Assembly: GCA_016584305.1 (NCBI GenBank)
Contig: JACEEZ010018838.1
Location: 60,984 to 124,983 of the forward strand
Direction of reading: 5' to 3'
Length of the DNA stretch: 64,000 nucleotides
Source of the DNA: Chionoecetes opilio
Lineage: Eukaryota; Arthropoda; Malacostraca; Decapoda; Majidae
This document shows positions 1 to 11,949 of the stretch, piece by piece. Position 1 is the stretch's first letter, and each line of letters starts with the position of its first letter. The notes beneath the pieces were generated by a model that was not told where the DNA came from, searched no databases, and saw only the letters and a list, made by a program, of their open reading frames with translations. The position numbers and the translations under genes are program-made.

Positions 1-66
1 GTTGTATTTGGTGTGATTTTGGTTGACAGTGAAAGCCAGTTCTGCTTAATAATAACCCCATATTAT

Positions 67-165
67 TATTAGGACTGGAAACTAATCGGCTTTGTGGTAC
101 CCATTTTTGTTGTGCCCGTTGGCCAGTTCATTGTGATGGAAAAAAAAAAAAACAAAAAAAAAAAG
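67..165 (+). mobile_element. LINE 3' tail with poly(A)
   Basis: The segment beginning GGACTGGAAACTAATCGG matches, with scattered differences, the tail at 10,505-10,585, and both end in an A-rich run. The shared blocks are the GGACTGG start, CTTTGTG, TTTGTTGTGCCC and GGCCA. At 10.5 kb this tail follows recognisable Jockey-like reverse transcriptase sequence, so this isolated piece is inferred to be the 3' end of a severely 5'-truncated copy. No coding part remains upstream within the window. Confidence 0.6.
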
Positions 166-169
166 ATAG

Positions 170-1625
170 ACAGAAATGAGCTTTCACTGAAAACCTTAAT
201 AACACGATTTGTGTACTAGTTTCTTCTGCATATATGTAGGTTTGAAGTACTATTAACCTTGTAGACACTAACAAATAATAACCTAATATTGGTAATATTC
301 CACAGGATTGGCGCCCGCCAACCAGCCGGAGCGCTGGGGCCGCATATTTCCCAAGTCTGGAAAGGGTCGCCTTGCCGGATGAAGATCTTTAGCGTCGCTT
401 CGAACCTATCCACAGGATTTATCGTGAAATGCCCTCATTGTGTTCCACACAAAGTTACCATAATAAAAAATGGTAAGGCAACTAACCATGACCAAACTTA
501 ACCTACCTTACGTGTTCAATGAGTAAAGTAGGCGAAGCCTTTTCCAGACTTGGGTAATATTCAGCCAGGCCTATCACGATGCGCACCATCGATTCACTTA
601 CCCTAACCACTTTGTATTTACTAAATAATTCAACAAAACTTAACCCAAACCATCCTATACCTAACCTAACCTAACATAAACCAAACCTAACATATCCTAT
701 AATATAACCTAAATGTTACTTAACCTATTACTATTGAATAAAATATTTAATAGTTTTGGTTTCTGCAGTGAATAAATAAGCTTGTGGTATGAGTATCCTT
801 TTGAATAATACTAGCAGCGATATGCGCTTTAGACACCTATATGCATTGTTCTCAATATGTATATAAGTTGTTTAAGGTACCTGAAGTGGATTAATACTTG
901 CACAGCAAAAAAAAATATGTAGAAACGTTTGGGTGTTAAACGGCGGAAGTTTCTCGTCCTATCCATTATATCCGCTGACCTCACTTTTGACGAATAATAA
1001 TTGCCATTTTGTTTTGTTCTAGGTTAAGATTAGGTAAATAAGACAATTTAAGCACCTGAATATGGGGATCCTAATAGAATTTCCTGTTAGACAATTCATA
1101 GTTTATTATTTTTAATCCCTCCCAGGTCAGAAATTAGTTGGAAACCGTGGAGTTAATCTAACTTTTTAAACAAGGGGAGGGCTGTGGCCCCTCCTGGGAT
1201 TTTTGTTGAATTGGTTATTAACCTTGTCCTATACCCTGTTGACCTGGGTTTTTTCTTTAAAAAAACACGAATAATATTGCTCGGTAAAGTCCGTCACACA
1301 TACCGACGCAGTGGGTGATCGCGCCACGACTCAAAGTCGTGTCCCACACCTCCGCTGGCACGATTCCTTGACGAGTCTGCTCCTGCTCACGGACTAGTCG
1401 TGACGTTCTCTCAAGAACGCGACCATACCGCGAGGCGACGGAGCTACGTACGAGTCTTCACATTTGAAATATCTGGATTTTTGTCAGCCATGAATGCAAC
1501 ACTCGTTCGGGGGATGGTGGGGCCCCAACCCCCTTTTTAACCCCCGGAAAAAAACCCCCCCCCCCCTACGACCCTCCCATGAACGACCCATATCACTACT
1601 ACTACTACCACATCTTCTTCTACCC

Positions 1626-1657
<32 letters not shown>

Positions 1658-3890
1658 CTTACTATTATTATTATTATTTAATTATCAGTGTTTTAAGTTG
1701 ATTATTTATAATTGTTGATTAGATTTTGTTATATTTGGGAGAGAGAGAGTCGCGTCCCTTTTATCATGTACACACAACCTCGTTTTTCCCCGGATAATAG
1801 GGGGGAGCATTGTCCGGGACCGCAAAAGTCCGGGATGCAACAGTCCAGGAATTATCCTTAAAAAAACAGAAAAAAAAGAAGTCCGATGCATTACCCACCC
1901 CAGGGCCGTTTATCCTACTCTAGTAATTTTACTGTCCGTCAACCCCCAATATCACTACCCCCGCCGCGGACTTTTGCGTCCGCTGTCATGCAGCCACCTT
2001 GCGGAAGGCAGCAGAAGTGTCAATAGTCTCAGAGATGTTCCTGCACCAGGGCAGTGGGGTCAGGGGACTAACGGAGTCGTGCAGGTGAACGTGAAGTGTC
2101 TGTGCCCAAATGTAAACAATACGACCGCTGGCATGCTGCCACCTGGCGGGAGGCGCGGACACTGCACCAGGTACAGGAGACGCTCGGACCGCCGGACAAC
2201 TTTGTCAATTTTACGAACAGAGGACCAGGCATTTTAGCATAAAAAAAAAAATGGACTCTGTCATATCCCGGACCTCGGGGGAATTTGTCCGCAAATCCGA
2301 TATCCGGGAAATGAGGTTTGTGTATAGCCCTCAAAAGTCCCACGGACCAGTGGTTGTCACCTCGCTGTCCACGCCAACCGCCAATGGTTAACGTTTTTTT
2401 TTGTCGGCGACTGCATACGACCGACCCATCCGATTAACCCCTTGACACCCAGATGTTTTCCCCTTGCTTTATGAAATTATCTATTAGCCATAAAATTACA
2501 AAAGTAGCTTAATATATCAATTAGTTAGTCGATAAGGATTACTAAACAGTCGTATCTATAAAAATATTGCTTAAATTCACTAAAAAAAATTGTCTAATAG
2601 TACCGCAAATTACATGGCAATTACGTGTCTGGGTCCTCAAGGGGTAGCTAAGACTGCTCACAACCGAGCTACACACTACTGTGACACCACGTTTGACAGT
2701 CGTGAGGGCGGTCCACAATTTTTTACCCGCAACAAAAAAACTCGTGGAGGCGCGACGGGTCGTCCAGCGGCTCACAAAGCACTACGAGTCGGCGATTCTA
2801 AGGGACTATTGATGAAAAAAGCCGTTACGACTTGAGTCATGTATGTGTGAGGGGGCTAATGGTATAGAATAGGAGCCCTGACTCTCAGGAAAGCAAGAAT
2901 ATAATTGATATCGAAATAATGTATGTGATTCAGGACAACGCTCTAATTTACCGTTGTTAGTTTAGATTACATGGCTATGTTGAGTTTAGCTCCATATTTT
3001 CCAAATTATGATATCTTGTATATTTTATGTATATCTGTCGCATTCATTTGCTATTGCACACGCGTTTGGTGACTGGCATGTCAGCGGTTGTTTTCCCCTA
3101 TGTGTTTTTGGGGCCCGGCCCCCCCCTCAATCTGCTCTGTTTACATAATGCTAGGCTTAACAATTTTGTATTAATACATATTATACATGTCATTCCAGAG
3201 GTCACAAGACCACCAGTGTGATGAGACGCTAGATTGGTCAACACACACAACAGTTTTCTGTTCTTCATGGAGAAATCAAGTGTTGACTATCATTGAAGCT
3301 GTATAAAATTTTGGAAATCAAAAAACAATGCTCTTTTTAAACATCTACACAACATGAAAATCAGGCTGAGGAGACCATAAGGATTGAGCTGAGTGAACAA
3401 CAAGGAAACAGGTTTAGTCTAATTTAATTATGTTGATATATAGGTTCCTTTAAACCCCTAAACAAGGCAGTGTTATTAGGTCTTTTAGCTATTTCCTGAG
3501 TGCCGTTTTTGTGAGGCCTCACTTGCACTCTCACATATAGGTGAAACGGTTCCCACTACATCCATTCCTTGTTGTGTTCTCTCTCATCTACCTTTCTATG
3601 CTCCCTTCTTTGCAATAGTCCTCTGCCAATTATCATCTGTTTATTAGATATTATTTGAACATTGCTTTCTCTCATCTCCTCTCTCAAACTATACATTGCT
3701 TGCAAATTAAGTATTTCACTTTCATCCATCAATCAGCATATTTTGGGCCACATTAAGCTTGTCAGGTTTTCTTTCTCACAGAAACTACTTTAAATAATAC
3801 TATATTTATAATGTTTTGTCCTTCTCTGGCAAACAGTACAGTGTTATTCACACAAGTGGTAGGTTTAGCGGCTTATAGTTTGTCTTAATA
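170..3890. other. Non-coding stretch, no gene recognised
   Basis: No supported coding region. Visible content: CCTAA/CCTAAC pentamer-like repeats near 600-720; a GC-rich patch at 1,290-1,460 with short internal inverted repeats and a CCGTCACACAT string like the end of the 32.6-kb transposon; a TTA trinucleotide run at about 1,626-1,680; and several TCCGG/CCGGA motifs between 1,800 and 2,330 that recall decayed pogo-like DNA transposons without paired ends I could confirm. Open frames here are short and show no family motif. Confidence 0.5.
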
Positions 3891-3897
3891 CCCATTC

Positions 3898-4041
3898 TGC
3901 ACTATCATTTCCTACCTTATGTGCATAGCCTAGCTTACACAACCTGTTTGTACAGGCGTGTTATAATAGTAATGTTGTATGTAACAAACAGATTGTGTAA
4001 GGTAGGCTATGCACATGGGTGGAAATGATGGTGATGGAGCA
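3898..4041. repeat. Hairpin, about 56-bp arms
   Basis: The arm at 3,898-3,953 pairs with 3,986-4,041 with a few mismatches; both contain the GTGCATAGCCTA string in opposite orientation. The loop is about 32 bases. The size fits a small fold-back element or MITE remnant; no target duplication was identified. Confidence 0.65.
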
Positions 4042-5400
4042 TATTACTGCATGTAATATACTAAAATTAGCTACTGGTCATTCTTGTAAGCAGTAATAAA
4101 TAGACAGCATGGCATCTAGCCAGTCATTTGATATGTGGAATTTCCATCATATTCCAACTGCCACTGCATTAATTTAATTGTGTCTGTCTTACTTCTTTCC
4201 ATGAGTGTCTGTTTTTCATCTTCCAGTTTTCTAACAAATTTTCGTAGGTTGTCATTTTCCAGATGTTAGGGTTTTTTAATGTTGAACTATCCACCAGTTT
4301 TTTTTTTATTCTTGTCTTTCTTTAAACATTGCAATAGGAATCCAAAAGCTTTTCATCAGATTTCACCTTTGAAAATATTTATTGCATTTTAATGACTAAA
4401 ATCTCCCTTCCTACTTTAATGCGTTTGAGTAAAGAGCTTCAGTATAATAGTTCTTTCTCTACACGATGTTGCACTATCTCACTTATCAAGATCAGTGTTT
4501 GCAGATCTTTTTATACTGTGTGATGGCTATGTACACAATATTTTCTACTTTTACTGCCTGCAATATTTAGTCCCCCCCCAGGCCCAATCCCGTTCCAATA
4601 GCATTTTCCCGTAAATAACCACTTAATCACTCGCAGGTTATTGTATAATGCATAGGGTTAGGGTTTGGCCACTGTCGCGTTGGCAATCTCCTGTCTTAAA
4701 TGCTGCAAAGCACCATTTTAGTAATGATTGCTATATTTTATCATAAATGAAAAAAAGTAGTCATATATATGAAACATTTTCCATGTTCAATTGTCATAGA
4801 TTTGGTGTTTAAGATATGAAAAATAACTCACGTAATTTGTGTTCAGTTTGCAAGATAAATATCGAAATATATTTCCATCCCCCTGATCTTTTAGGCGTTG
4901 AAGGACAAATCGCGAACTAAGTAGATTGTCATTCATCTTACCCTGTAAACATGTACACATTAATCTAACATTGTATTTTTTTCTAATCTCAATTGTTTCG
5001 CTTTAATAAAGATTTTATTTCTATAATCATGTATTATATCCTTATTAACTAACCCTGTTATTTTTCCTTTAATGCATATGTTTCGCTTTAAAGACTAGCA
5101 GAGTAGACATTGTTACATATGCTGGGTTTATTAACAGATCCTTGCTTTAATTTTGAGAAGTACTTATTGGGCAGGAACTTCCACAATGATTTGGCCATCG
5201 GAGATAGCTGTTTGCGTACATGTCCCTCTTGCAGCAACAACCCACCTTCAAGAATTGCAATTTCTGTTCTTTACTGATCTTATAAAGGAGGAATTCATAA
5301 TTCATCAATTTTTGATAGAAAGTTACTCCACTTGCCATAAAAGAATTGATATCGGGAAATTCCTTCCTTTAAAGATCCATAGAAGGACAGCATAACTATA
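4042..5400. other. AT-rich non-coding stretch
   Basis: No gene or repeat family recognised. The sequence is AT-rich with short poly(T)/poly(A) runs. The overlapping open frames near 5,150-5,400 on both strands lack any recognisable motif and are not called. Confidence 0.45.
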
Positions 5401-5411
5401 ATTGCATTCCT

Positions 5412-5975
5412 GAGGTGCAAGGTGCAGTTTTTTTGCACTTCTGGACGGGGTGCATAATGCACCCTTTGTTACAATATGGTGTAAGTTTGCACCCTCCAGA
5501 AGGTGCAATAAACCTGCAGTTTTGAGCCTGGGTGCAGCTTTTGCACCTTTAAAGGTGCAAAAAGTGGGAACCTATTTTGCACCTTTAAATGTGGCAAAGT
5601 TTCGCCCTTAAAGGTGCATTTGTTGCACCCATATGGGTGCAAAGTGCATCCTCCATAAGGTGCAAAAAGCTGCACCTATAAAGGGCAAAATCTTGCACCC
5701 CTAAACGTGCATTTTTTTTCACAGACCATATGTGTGCAAAATTGAATCCAAAATTCCCAATTCCCCAAAAGTTCAAAATGTTGCACCTAGTGTTTTTAAG
5801 GTGCAACCTTGCCGCCTTAAAGGTGCACAATAGGTGATATCGTTTTGCACCTTAGAGGTGGCAAGTTGCACCCCTAAGGTGCATTTCCTGCACCTATATC
5901 GGTGCAGAAGTGCACCCCTCCAAAAGTTTGCACCTATAAAGGTGGCAAACATGCACCCCAAAGGTGCATTTTTTT
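5412..5975. repeat. Array of GGTGCA/TGCACC palindromic motifs
   Basis: About 560 bases contain, by my count, roughly 14 copies of GGTGCA and 14 of TGCACC, often joined as palindromes such as TTGCACCTTTAAAGGTGCAA or CACCTATAAAGGTG. The spacing is irregular, so this is not a simple head-to-tail satellite. Open frames through it are by-products of the repeat. It may be the subterminal binding-site region of a non-autonomous DNA transposon, as other candidate elements in this window have their own dense two-orientation motifs. Confidence 0.75.
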
Positions 5976-5984
5976 GCCCGCCCT

Positions 5985-6185
5985 TAGTCAAATTTACTAA
6001 TGTTGGTACAATCAAAAAACGGTGAAAACTTGACGAACTGGTTAGTCATTTTGTTTTGACTAAACCATACTCAGATTTACTAGGTATTTACTCAAAAATT
6101 GACTAACCATTGTTACTCGAGCGTGACTAACTTTGGTTCTCGTTTTAGACCCCACGGCTTAGTATGCTAATTTAGTCACCATGAC
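5985..6185. repeat. ACTAA/GACTAAC motif cluster
   Basis: Several copies of GACTAAC, ACTAAC, TTAGTCA and related strings occur in both orientations, directly next to the GGTGCA array. The arrangement resembles subterminal motifs of a second non-autonomous DNA transposon, but no paired terminal repeats were found. Confidence 0.4.
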
Positions 6186-6199
6186 TAACTTTTGTTTTG

Positions 6200-6238
6200 T
6201 GTATATATATATATATAATATATATATATATAATAACA
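6200..6238. repeat. TA microsatellite
   Basis: Alternating TA run with short interruptions. Confidence 0.9.
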
Positions 6239-6239
6239 A

Positions 6240-7130
6240 GTGCAAAATTTATTGTTTAACTTTCGCGGTGAGAAAGACCCGGATGTGAGCGGGAAACGTT
6301 GGCGGGAGAGGGGTGTGCGGGAAGAAGGGAGCCTTTGTGCGGGCCCGGGGGGGAGAGAGGCGAGCCGTGGAAGAGGGAGGAAGGCAGGACTGCCGCTGGG
6401 TCTGGCGACTAAGCTGCCGGGTCTATTGTTTCTCCATAACTCCTCTTGAAGGATCCCTGGTTGCCTCGTCTGCACTGTGGGACTGTGCAGCGTGGCCTGG
6501 GACGTGTGTGGGTGTTTCAGCCGAGGAGAAAGAGGCGGGCCGTGGAGCAGGGAGGGACGCGGCGGTGGCGCCGATAAGGAGGGGAGGCACATACACCGCT
6601 GTTAGCGGGTGTGTCGCCGGGCCTCACGTCCCTACAACATCTTTGGAGGACCTCTGGCTGCTTCGCCTGCACTGGGATGGTGCAGCGTAAGCCATTGGGT
6701 CAGTGTGGGCCTAGTGTGCAGTGGTGTTGGAGTGGTGTAAGCCATTGGGTCAGTGTGGGCCTAGTGTGCAGTGGTGTTGGAGTGGTGTAAGCCACTTACT
6801 GTAGGTCAGTGAGTGCCTAGTGTACAGTGGGTGGTGTGGTGGGTAAACCGAGGGGATAAGAAGTGAAGAGGAGTGGTTGTAGGACGTGTATGGGTTATTG
6901 TGGTACTGTGGTTGTGGAGAAAAGTGTCATTTTTGTGTTGTGTAACTATTTTGGTTTGTGTTAGTAAAGTAAGGCAAAAGGAAGTTGGTGTTTCCTTGTG
7001 CCCTGGCAGGAGTTGTGTAAAGGATGGGTTAATCGGGAGAGTGTGACGGGTGGGGTTTTTCTATGTAAAGTCGCGTAAAGGGCAGAACCTTGGCCGTGAA
7101 CGGTAGTGAGCGGGTTGTGTTTGCGGTTGT
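6240..7130. repeat. G-rich stretch with 50-bp tandem repeat
   Basis: A G-rich, GT-rich segment without a recognisable gene. A 50-bp unit beginning GTAAGCCATTGGGTCAG starts at 6,687, 6,737 and, more diverged, 6,787. The long open frames in both directions have strongly biased composition and no family motif, so they are not called as genes. Confidence 0.6.
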
Positions 7131-8540
7131 CGAATTTTCGGTTGCGGTTATCAGACTTAATACAGAAGCAGAATCAGAATATAAAAAGAGAAAGCAAGAG
7201 GTGGGGAAGTTGGGACACGGAGAAGAATAGATGGGCGAGAGAAAATAGACTAGTATGAAAAATAGTCTCCGGGGCTTAACCCAGGTGCTGTTTATGTTTT
7301 TGTATGTTGTTGTGGGTCGGACTGAGCACGCTTTCCCAACTCGCAAGATCAAACAGAAAACCACTCTGGGACGGCTTGGCAGGGCATGGGTCATGAAAGG
7401 TGGAACCCCGGACACAACCAAGACAACCTCGGGCCCACTTCCGCCGCCCACCGCAGGGTTCTTGAGTTTGTTTGATCTTCTTGTTCTTCTGCTTCTTTCT
7501 TCAGCTTTGACTTGTTTTTCTTTCTTCTTATCTTGTTTGACTTCTTTCTTCTTATCTTGTTTGTTTCTGTTTCTTGTCTTGATGGTGGGTCATATTTTTT
7601 TTGTTCTGTCACTACCATGTACGCGCGCACCCCCCCAAACGCCGCGGCACCCCGCACGGGCGGCTGGTACCATTCTCGTCCCCATCCCCCGATTCCAGAC
7701 ATAACACATGGAGAGGAAAATATGAGTGAAAAATGAGTGAAAGAAGTCAAAGATTAAAAAAATTTTGTACGTTTTATTACAAGATTGAACAGTGGAAGAA
7801 AGGGCATCCGTATAGCGGAGGGACCTACAGTTTATCGTGGGATCCGAACCACTGATAGTGGGAGGAAGGCGAGCGGAATGGATTGTAGGAGTGGAGTAGT
7901 GGATTGTAGGAGTATAAAGTTTTGCAGCAGCGTAAAAAGGGGAAGAGTACCTCCATAGAGCAGAGGGATCATTGGATTTAATGTGACTTATTACAACTGC
8001 AGTTGCGGTTGCGGTTGCGGTTATCATATAGTAGGAAAAATGCGTAATTACTAATTGGAATATTACGTTATAGTGCGATTTAGTCACACTTGGTACATAA
8101 TATAAACTAAATACCTATTGTAAATACCTTGTTACTTAATATATACTAAATACTTTCAACACAAGTTTTCCAACACACAAATAGCGGTAAATTATATGTA
8201 CTGTCAATAATGAAGTATATTCTAAACTTATATAGGTCTTAGGAAAGAATAGGTCAAATTAATTAAAAAACTATATTATGCAGAAAGTGTATTATCATAA
8301 ATATATTTGGTAGGGGATAAATTACTATGGAAGTAAACTTTTTCCCCGGGTTCCTCCGCCAGCCTCACGGCCAGAGTCGCTTTGTTATTGTTTATCACAT
8401 GATCATGACGTCACGTGCATACTATCTATACTCTATACTAAGCTTTCACAACCACAACCGCAACCGCACTTATGGAACGGCGGTTGCGGTTGTGAGTTTT
8501 TGTGCGGTTTTAGTGCGGTTGCGGTTATTTGATCCAACAC
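7130..8540. repeat. GCGGTT-motif region, possible hAT-like remnant
   Basis: Runs of GCGGTT or its complement occur near 7,110-7,155, 7,998-8,025 and 8,446-8,530. The rightmost cluster ends with GATCCAACACT, whose reverse complement AGTGTTGGATC followed by AACCGCAACCGC looks like a hAT-type terminal region. No matching opposite end was found, so the boundaries are uncertain. Between the clusters there are pyrimidine-rich tracts (7,480-7,590) and no recognisable protein. Confidence 0.35.
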
Positions 8541-8542
8541 TA

Positions 8543-8558
8543 ATATATATATATTATA

Positions 8559-8647
<89 letters not shown>

Positions 8648-8655
8648 ATATAATA
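8543..8655. repeat. TA microsatellite
   Basis: Long alternating TA run with a few interruptions. Open frames of YIYIYI type are artefacts of it. Confidence 0.9.
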
Positions 8656-8656
8656 T

Positions 8657-9560
8657 TGTTACGACTGTACGACTGTGGCCTCAGCGCAACAGACTGTTCA
8701 CTAAACCGTGAACCGATAGAAGCCCTCCAGCTTCTACCCAGAGAGAGAGAGAGGGGCCGCAACCCTCCCTTCTTCTCTCCTGCTCAAACACAATACTACC
8801 GATTATAGCCTAAGCTACTGACAGGCCCGGCTTTATCACTAAACAAACACGAGTGAGAACACCCTCTGCTCTCTCCTCCACTCTAAGTGATACTTGAAGA
8901 AATATGCTACGTAACACCTCAAAACCCTACCGCGGTTGTATCTCTGGGTGGTTTAACAGTGGTGATGGAAAGTTTTTCCCTGTTACGTTAAGTACTGGAG
9001 TGCACCTCCCGCCTTTCCATCCCACTGTCCAGAAGGACGGGAAACTGGCAGTCGTGTTATGATCTGGCCTCCCAGAACAAAGGTTAATTAGAGTACAGGC
9101 GATGTGTGTGTGCGTGTCAGTGTTTCCTGTGCTAGCCAGAACTCCAAAACACGGTTACCATTCGTTTCCCGCCTTACGTACGTCTCTGCGTGGTAAGCCT
9201 GAAAGGCCTCACCGTAATGGTGGAACCAACGTGTATGCAATACTACGCAAGAAATACTAACACGTCAGACATCCTCTAGCTATTCACTGACTCAAGTGAA
9301 TGCAGGGCAAACTCCCTAAACAAGGACTCGACAACTACAAAACGTAGCAACTCAACAAAGATGAACAGCAAGATAGGCTACGGAGCCGAGCGGCACATCT
9401 ATTCGCTAGCAAAGCAAAGCCTCCACTGAATCGAGCGCCGCACGCCACGTGGGATTTGAGGGCCAACCAGGGGGGCACCTTCCACTCTTCTCTCTCTCTC
9501 CTCATCTCCTCTTCCTCATTCACTGGAGGACACACACCAGTCAGGCTCCTGGCACGTGTT

Positions 9561-9563
<3 letters not shown>
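8657..9563 (+). mobile_element. LTR-like interspersed repeat, copy 1
   Basis: The segment begins TGTTACGACTG and ends GTTACA, giving TG...CA ends with imperfect terminal inversion as in retroviral-type LTRs. A second copy starts at 26,908 with the same TGTTACGACTG and follows it collinearly for at least 700 bases. Here it sits between two TA microsatellites with no internal retroelement region, so a solo LTR is the simplest reading. It could instead be an untranslated internal region; no primer-binding site was seen. Confidence 0.5.

Positions 9564-9597
<34 letters not shown>
9564..9597. repeat. TA microsatellite
   Basis: Alternating TA run directly after the LTR-like repeat. Confidence 0.9.
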
Positions 9598-9600
<3 letters not shown>

Positions 9601-9629
9601 GTGCCTCAAACTGGTTGAATACAAAATCT

Positions 9630-10586
9630 AAAAAGGTGATAAATACTGCTCTACTGTCCATCTTCCTAATGCAAGAGTTAATCATTATCTTTACTCTTTC
9701 ATCCCTTTCACTAGTAAACTCTGGAACTCTCTTCCTGTTTCTATTTTTCCACCTTCCACCTCCTGCCACCGAGCGCCTAACTTCTGATCTTTCAATAATT
9801 TCTGATTGGGGCAAAGCAAACCTTGCTTTGTTCAAAACCTACCAGATAACTATCCCCTCTTCTTCAATGACACTCAACTAGCTCCTTCTTCTACAATGAA
9901 CATTCTAGGACTATCCTTTACTAAAAATCTGAACTGGAAATCTCACATCTCATATCCTGCTAAAACAGCTTCTAAGAAGTTTGGTGTCCTGTGGCGTCTG
10001 TGTGTCCTTTTTTTTCTCCCTCCCAGTTGCTTGCTCTCTACAGGGGCCTTATCCGCTCATGTATGGAGTATGTCTCACATATTTGGGGAGGATCCAGTCA
10101 TACAGCTCTCCTAAACAGTGTTGAGTCAAAAGCTTTTCGTCTCATCAACTCCCCTCCTCTGACTGTCTTAAATCTTTAAAATCACCGCGGCAAGGTTGCT
10201 TCTCTTGCTATCTTCTACCGTTATTTTCATGCTCACTGCTCTTCTGAGCTTGCTAACTGCATGCCTTCCCCCCTCCCGCGGCCTCGCTGCACAAGACTTT
10301 CTAATCATTATCATCCCTATTCTGTCCATCTTCCTAATGCAAGAGTTAATCAGTATCTTCACTCTTTCATCCCTTTCACTCGTAAACTCTGGACTCTTTT
10401 CCTGTTTCTATTTTTCCACCTTCTTACGACTTAAATCTTTAAGACACCTCTCGAACTAAATTGGCCCATCCCCCTTTTTGTATTCTCCTACTGTCTTCTT
10501 TATAGGGACTGGCAACTAAGCGGGCTTTGTGTTACCTCTATTTGTTGTGCCCTCGGCCAATCCTTTGTCATGTAAAAAAAAAAAAG
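9630..10586 (+). pseudogene. Jockey-like LINE, C-terminal RT remnant with 3' tail
   Basis: Frame-shifted pieces match the C-terminal part of arthropod Jockey-type non-LTR reverse transcriptases: the segment around ERLTSDLSIISDWGKANL (9,768-9,840), then LYRGLIRSCMEY and SHTALLNSVESKAFRLINSP (10,030-10,160), then a terminal block (10,200-10,430). A block of about 125 bases (9,643-9,772) recurs at 10,313-10,435, so the terminal part lies both before and after the RT part; two copies or a partial tandem duplication would explain this. The 3' end at 10,505-10,585 finishes in poly(A). The encoded enzyme would copy its own RNA at a nicked target; this copy is dead because of multiple frameshifts and stops. 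Confidence 0.75.
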
Positions 10587-10656
10587 AAGAATATATTTAT
10601 ATATATATATATATATTATATTATATATATATAAAAGAGAGAAGAGAGAGAGAGAG

Positions 10657-10693
<37 letters not shown>

Positions 10694-10695
10694 AG

Positions 10696-10755
<60 letters not shown>

Positions 10756-10758
10756 GGA

Positions 10759-10790
<32 letters not shown>
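10587..10790. repeat. Compound TA-GA-CA microsatellite
   Basis: A TA run (10,587-10,634), a long GA run with a few breaks (10,635-10,752) and a CA run (10,763-10,789) follow directly after the LINE poly(A). Frames rich in Arg-Glu or Leu-Ser here are artefacts. Confidence 0.9.
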
Positions 10791-10791
<1 letters not shown>

Positions 10792-10794
10792 CAC

Positions 10795-11018
10795 TCCCCT
10801 GGCGGAGCGGAGACAGATGAGCTGTTTCCTTAAAACCCGAACCCATGTACACTCAGCAGTGATTGGGTACCGGGTGTTAGCCGGGGGTTTTTGACCCGCC
10901 TCCCGGGGTGGTGATTTCGACCAACACTAAGCAATAACGATGAATGATAAGAATGTTGATATGGAGACGGGGCCATACGAGTGTAGCTTAGGCACTGTAA
11001 AATACAACTAGATGAATA
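10795..11018 (+). mobile_element. SINE family 1, body and tail without head
   Basis: From about 10,830 this matches the reverse complement of 62,455-62,640: GCAGTGATTGGGTACCGGGT, GTTAGCCGGGGGTTT, CCCGCCTCCCGGG, GGAGACGGGGCCATACGAG and a tail ending CAACTAGATGAATACACA. The 62.6-kb copy has a tRNA-like head, which is missing here. A second SINE follows immediately. Confidence 0.65.
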
Positions 11019-11021
11019 CAC

Positions 11022-11325
11022 ACACCGCTACGGTGGTCAAGTTGATAGCGTTCTGGCCTGCCATTCTGTGGTAGTCGGTTCGAATCCTCACTGCTGCCCG
11101 GGATTTTTCAGACATATTCGGGCGTTTACTATCCCCCTTGAGCAAGGGGATAGGGGTGTGTGGTGTGTGCGGTCCTAGCATTGCCCTAAGATCGGTAATG
11201 ATGAGCTCCAAGCTCGTACCGGTTGAGTGAAACTGGTGATCGCGAGTCCGACTCGCGTGGACAAGACCATGGGTGAATAACACAAACAGACACATTCACA
11301 CGCATACACCAAAAAATACACATAA
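11022..11325 (+). mobile_element. tRNA-derived SINE, family 2
   Basis: A tRNA-like head contains a B-box GGTTCGAATCC at 11,077-11,087 and an upstream TGGTCAAGTTGATAGCG segment that could be a degenerate A-box. The body carries a small inverted repeat, CCCCCTTGAGCAAGGGG, and the end is A-rich with ACACA and AAATACACATAAATAG. It starts where the preceding SINE's tail ends, so the two are joined head to tail. An internal pol III promoter would be expected; whether it is active cannot be told. Confidence 0.6.
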
Positions 11326-11329
11326 ATAG

Positions 11330-11940
11330 AAGAAAACAAAAATCATACATACATGCTAAACTTACATGATGAGTGTTGTGATGTAAACGCGAGAAGGACG
11401 GGCAGCAGATGTATAAAATGGAGAATAAATGGCGCCCAGCGGTATCTCATGTTTCTGCTGCTGCACGGAAGACACACTGTATGATTAGAATATATTTAAT
11501 TGAGGTAACAGAACTAACATTGCACATACCCAACCACAATTATTTTAGGAAAAGATGAATAGAACAACTGTATGCAATGATTAACAAAATGGTGAGGGTA
11601 ATACAGGAAAAGATTTGACTTATTTCTCAGTGGTGGAAATGTTTTTTGGAGAATAAATTATATTTCATTATCAAAAAGAATTAAAAACCGTTATATGAAA
11701 CACATTATTTAACTTTCATACACGTATGAAATAAAATTTGCAAGAATTGTGTTGCAATACCAGTATGATGACAGGCCCATTTTGTTTTACGAACAAAATA
11801 ATTTTCATATATCTTATAATCACCAATTTTGATTAATTTCATTTTTGATGTCCCTGCTGAATTAAATATTTTACTGGAATGTGGGATACAAATGTAGCTG
11901 CGCGACGCTATATTTATTTTCTTCTACTTTCCAAAAACAT
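11330..11940. other. AT-rich non-coding stretch
   Basis: No gene, RNA or paired repeat recognised. Confidence 0.45.
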
Positions 11941-11949
11941 ATCAATAGA

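Noticed and set aside
600..720. Telomeric repeat array
   Set aside because: CCTAA-type units are few and irregular, and similar patches are scattered over the window.
1290..1460. End of a transposon related to element D
   Set aside because: It has a CCGTCACACAT string and GC-rich inverted repeats, but no matching opposite end or repeated ATCGTGAC motif was found.
1800..2340. pogo-like transposon based on TCCGG motifs
   Set aside because: The motifs are there but no TIR pair with flanking TA could be identified, and the frames show no transposase motif.
6185..6690. Overlapping frames of more than 120 codons on both strands
   Set aside because: The region is GC-rich with few stops by composition; neither translation shows a domain or a recognisable family.
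7255..8087. Frames of 110-165 codons on both strands
   Set aside because: They overlap each other, cross pyrimidine-rich and GCGGTT repeat sequence, and show no motif.
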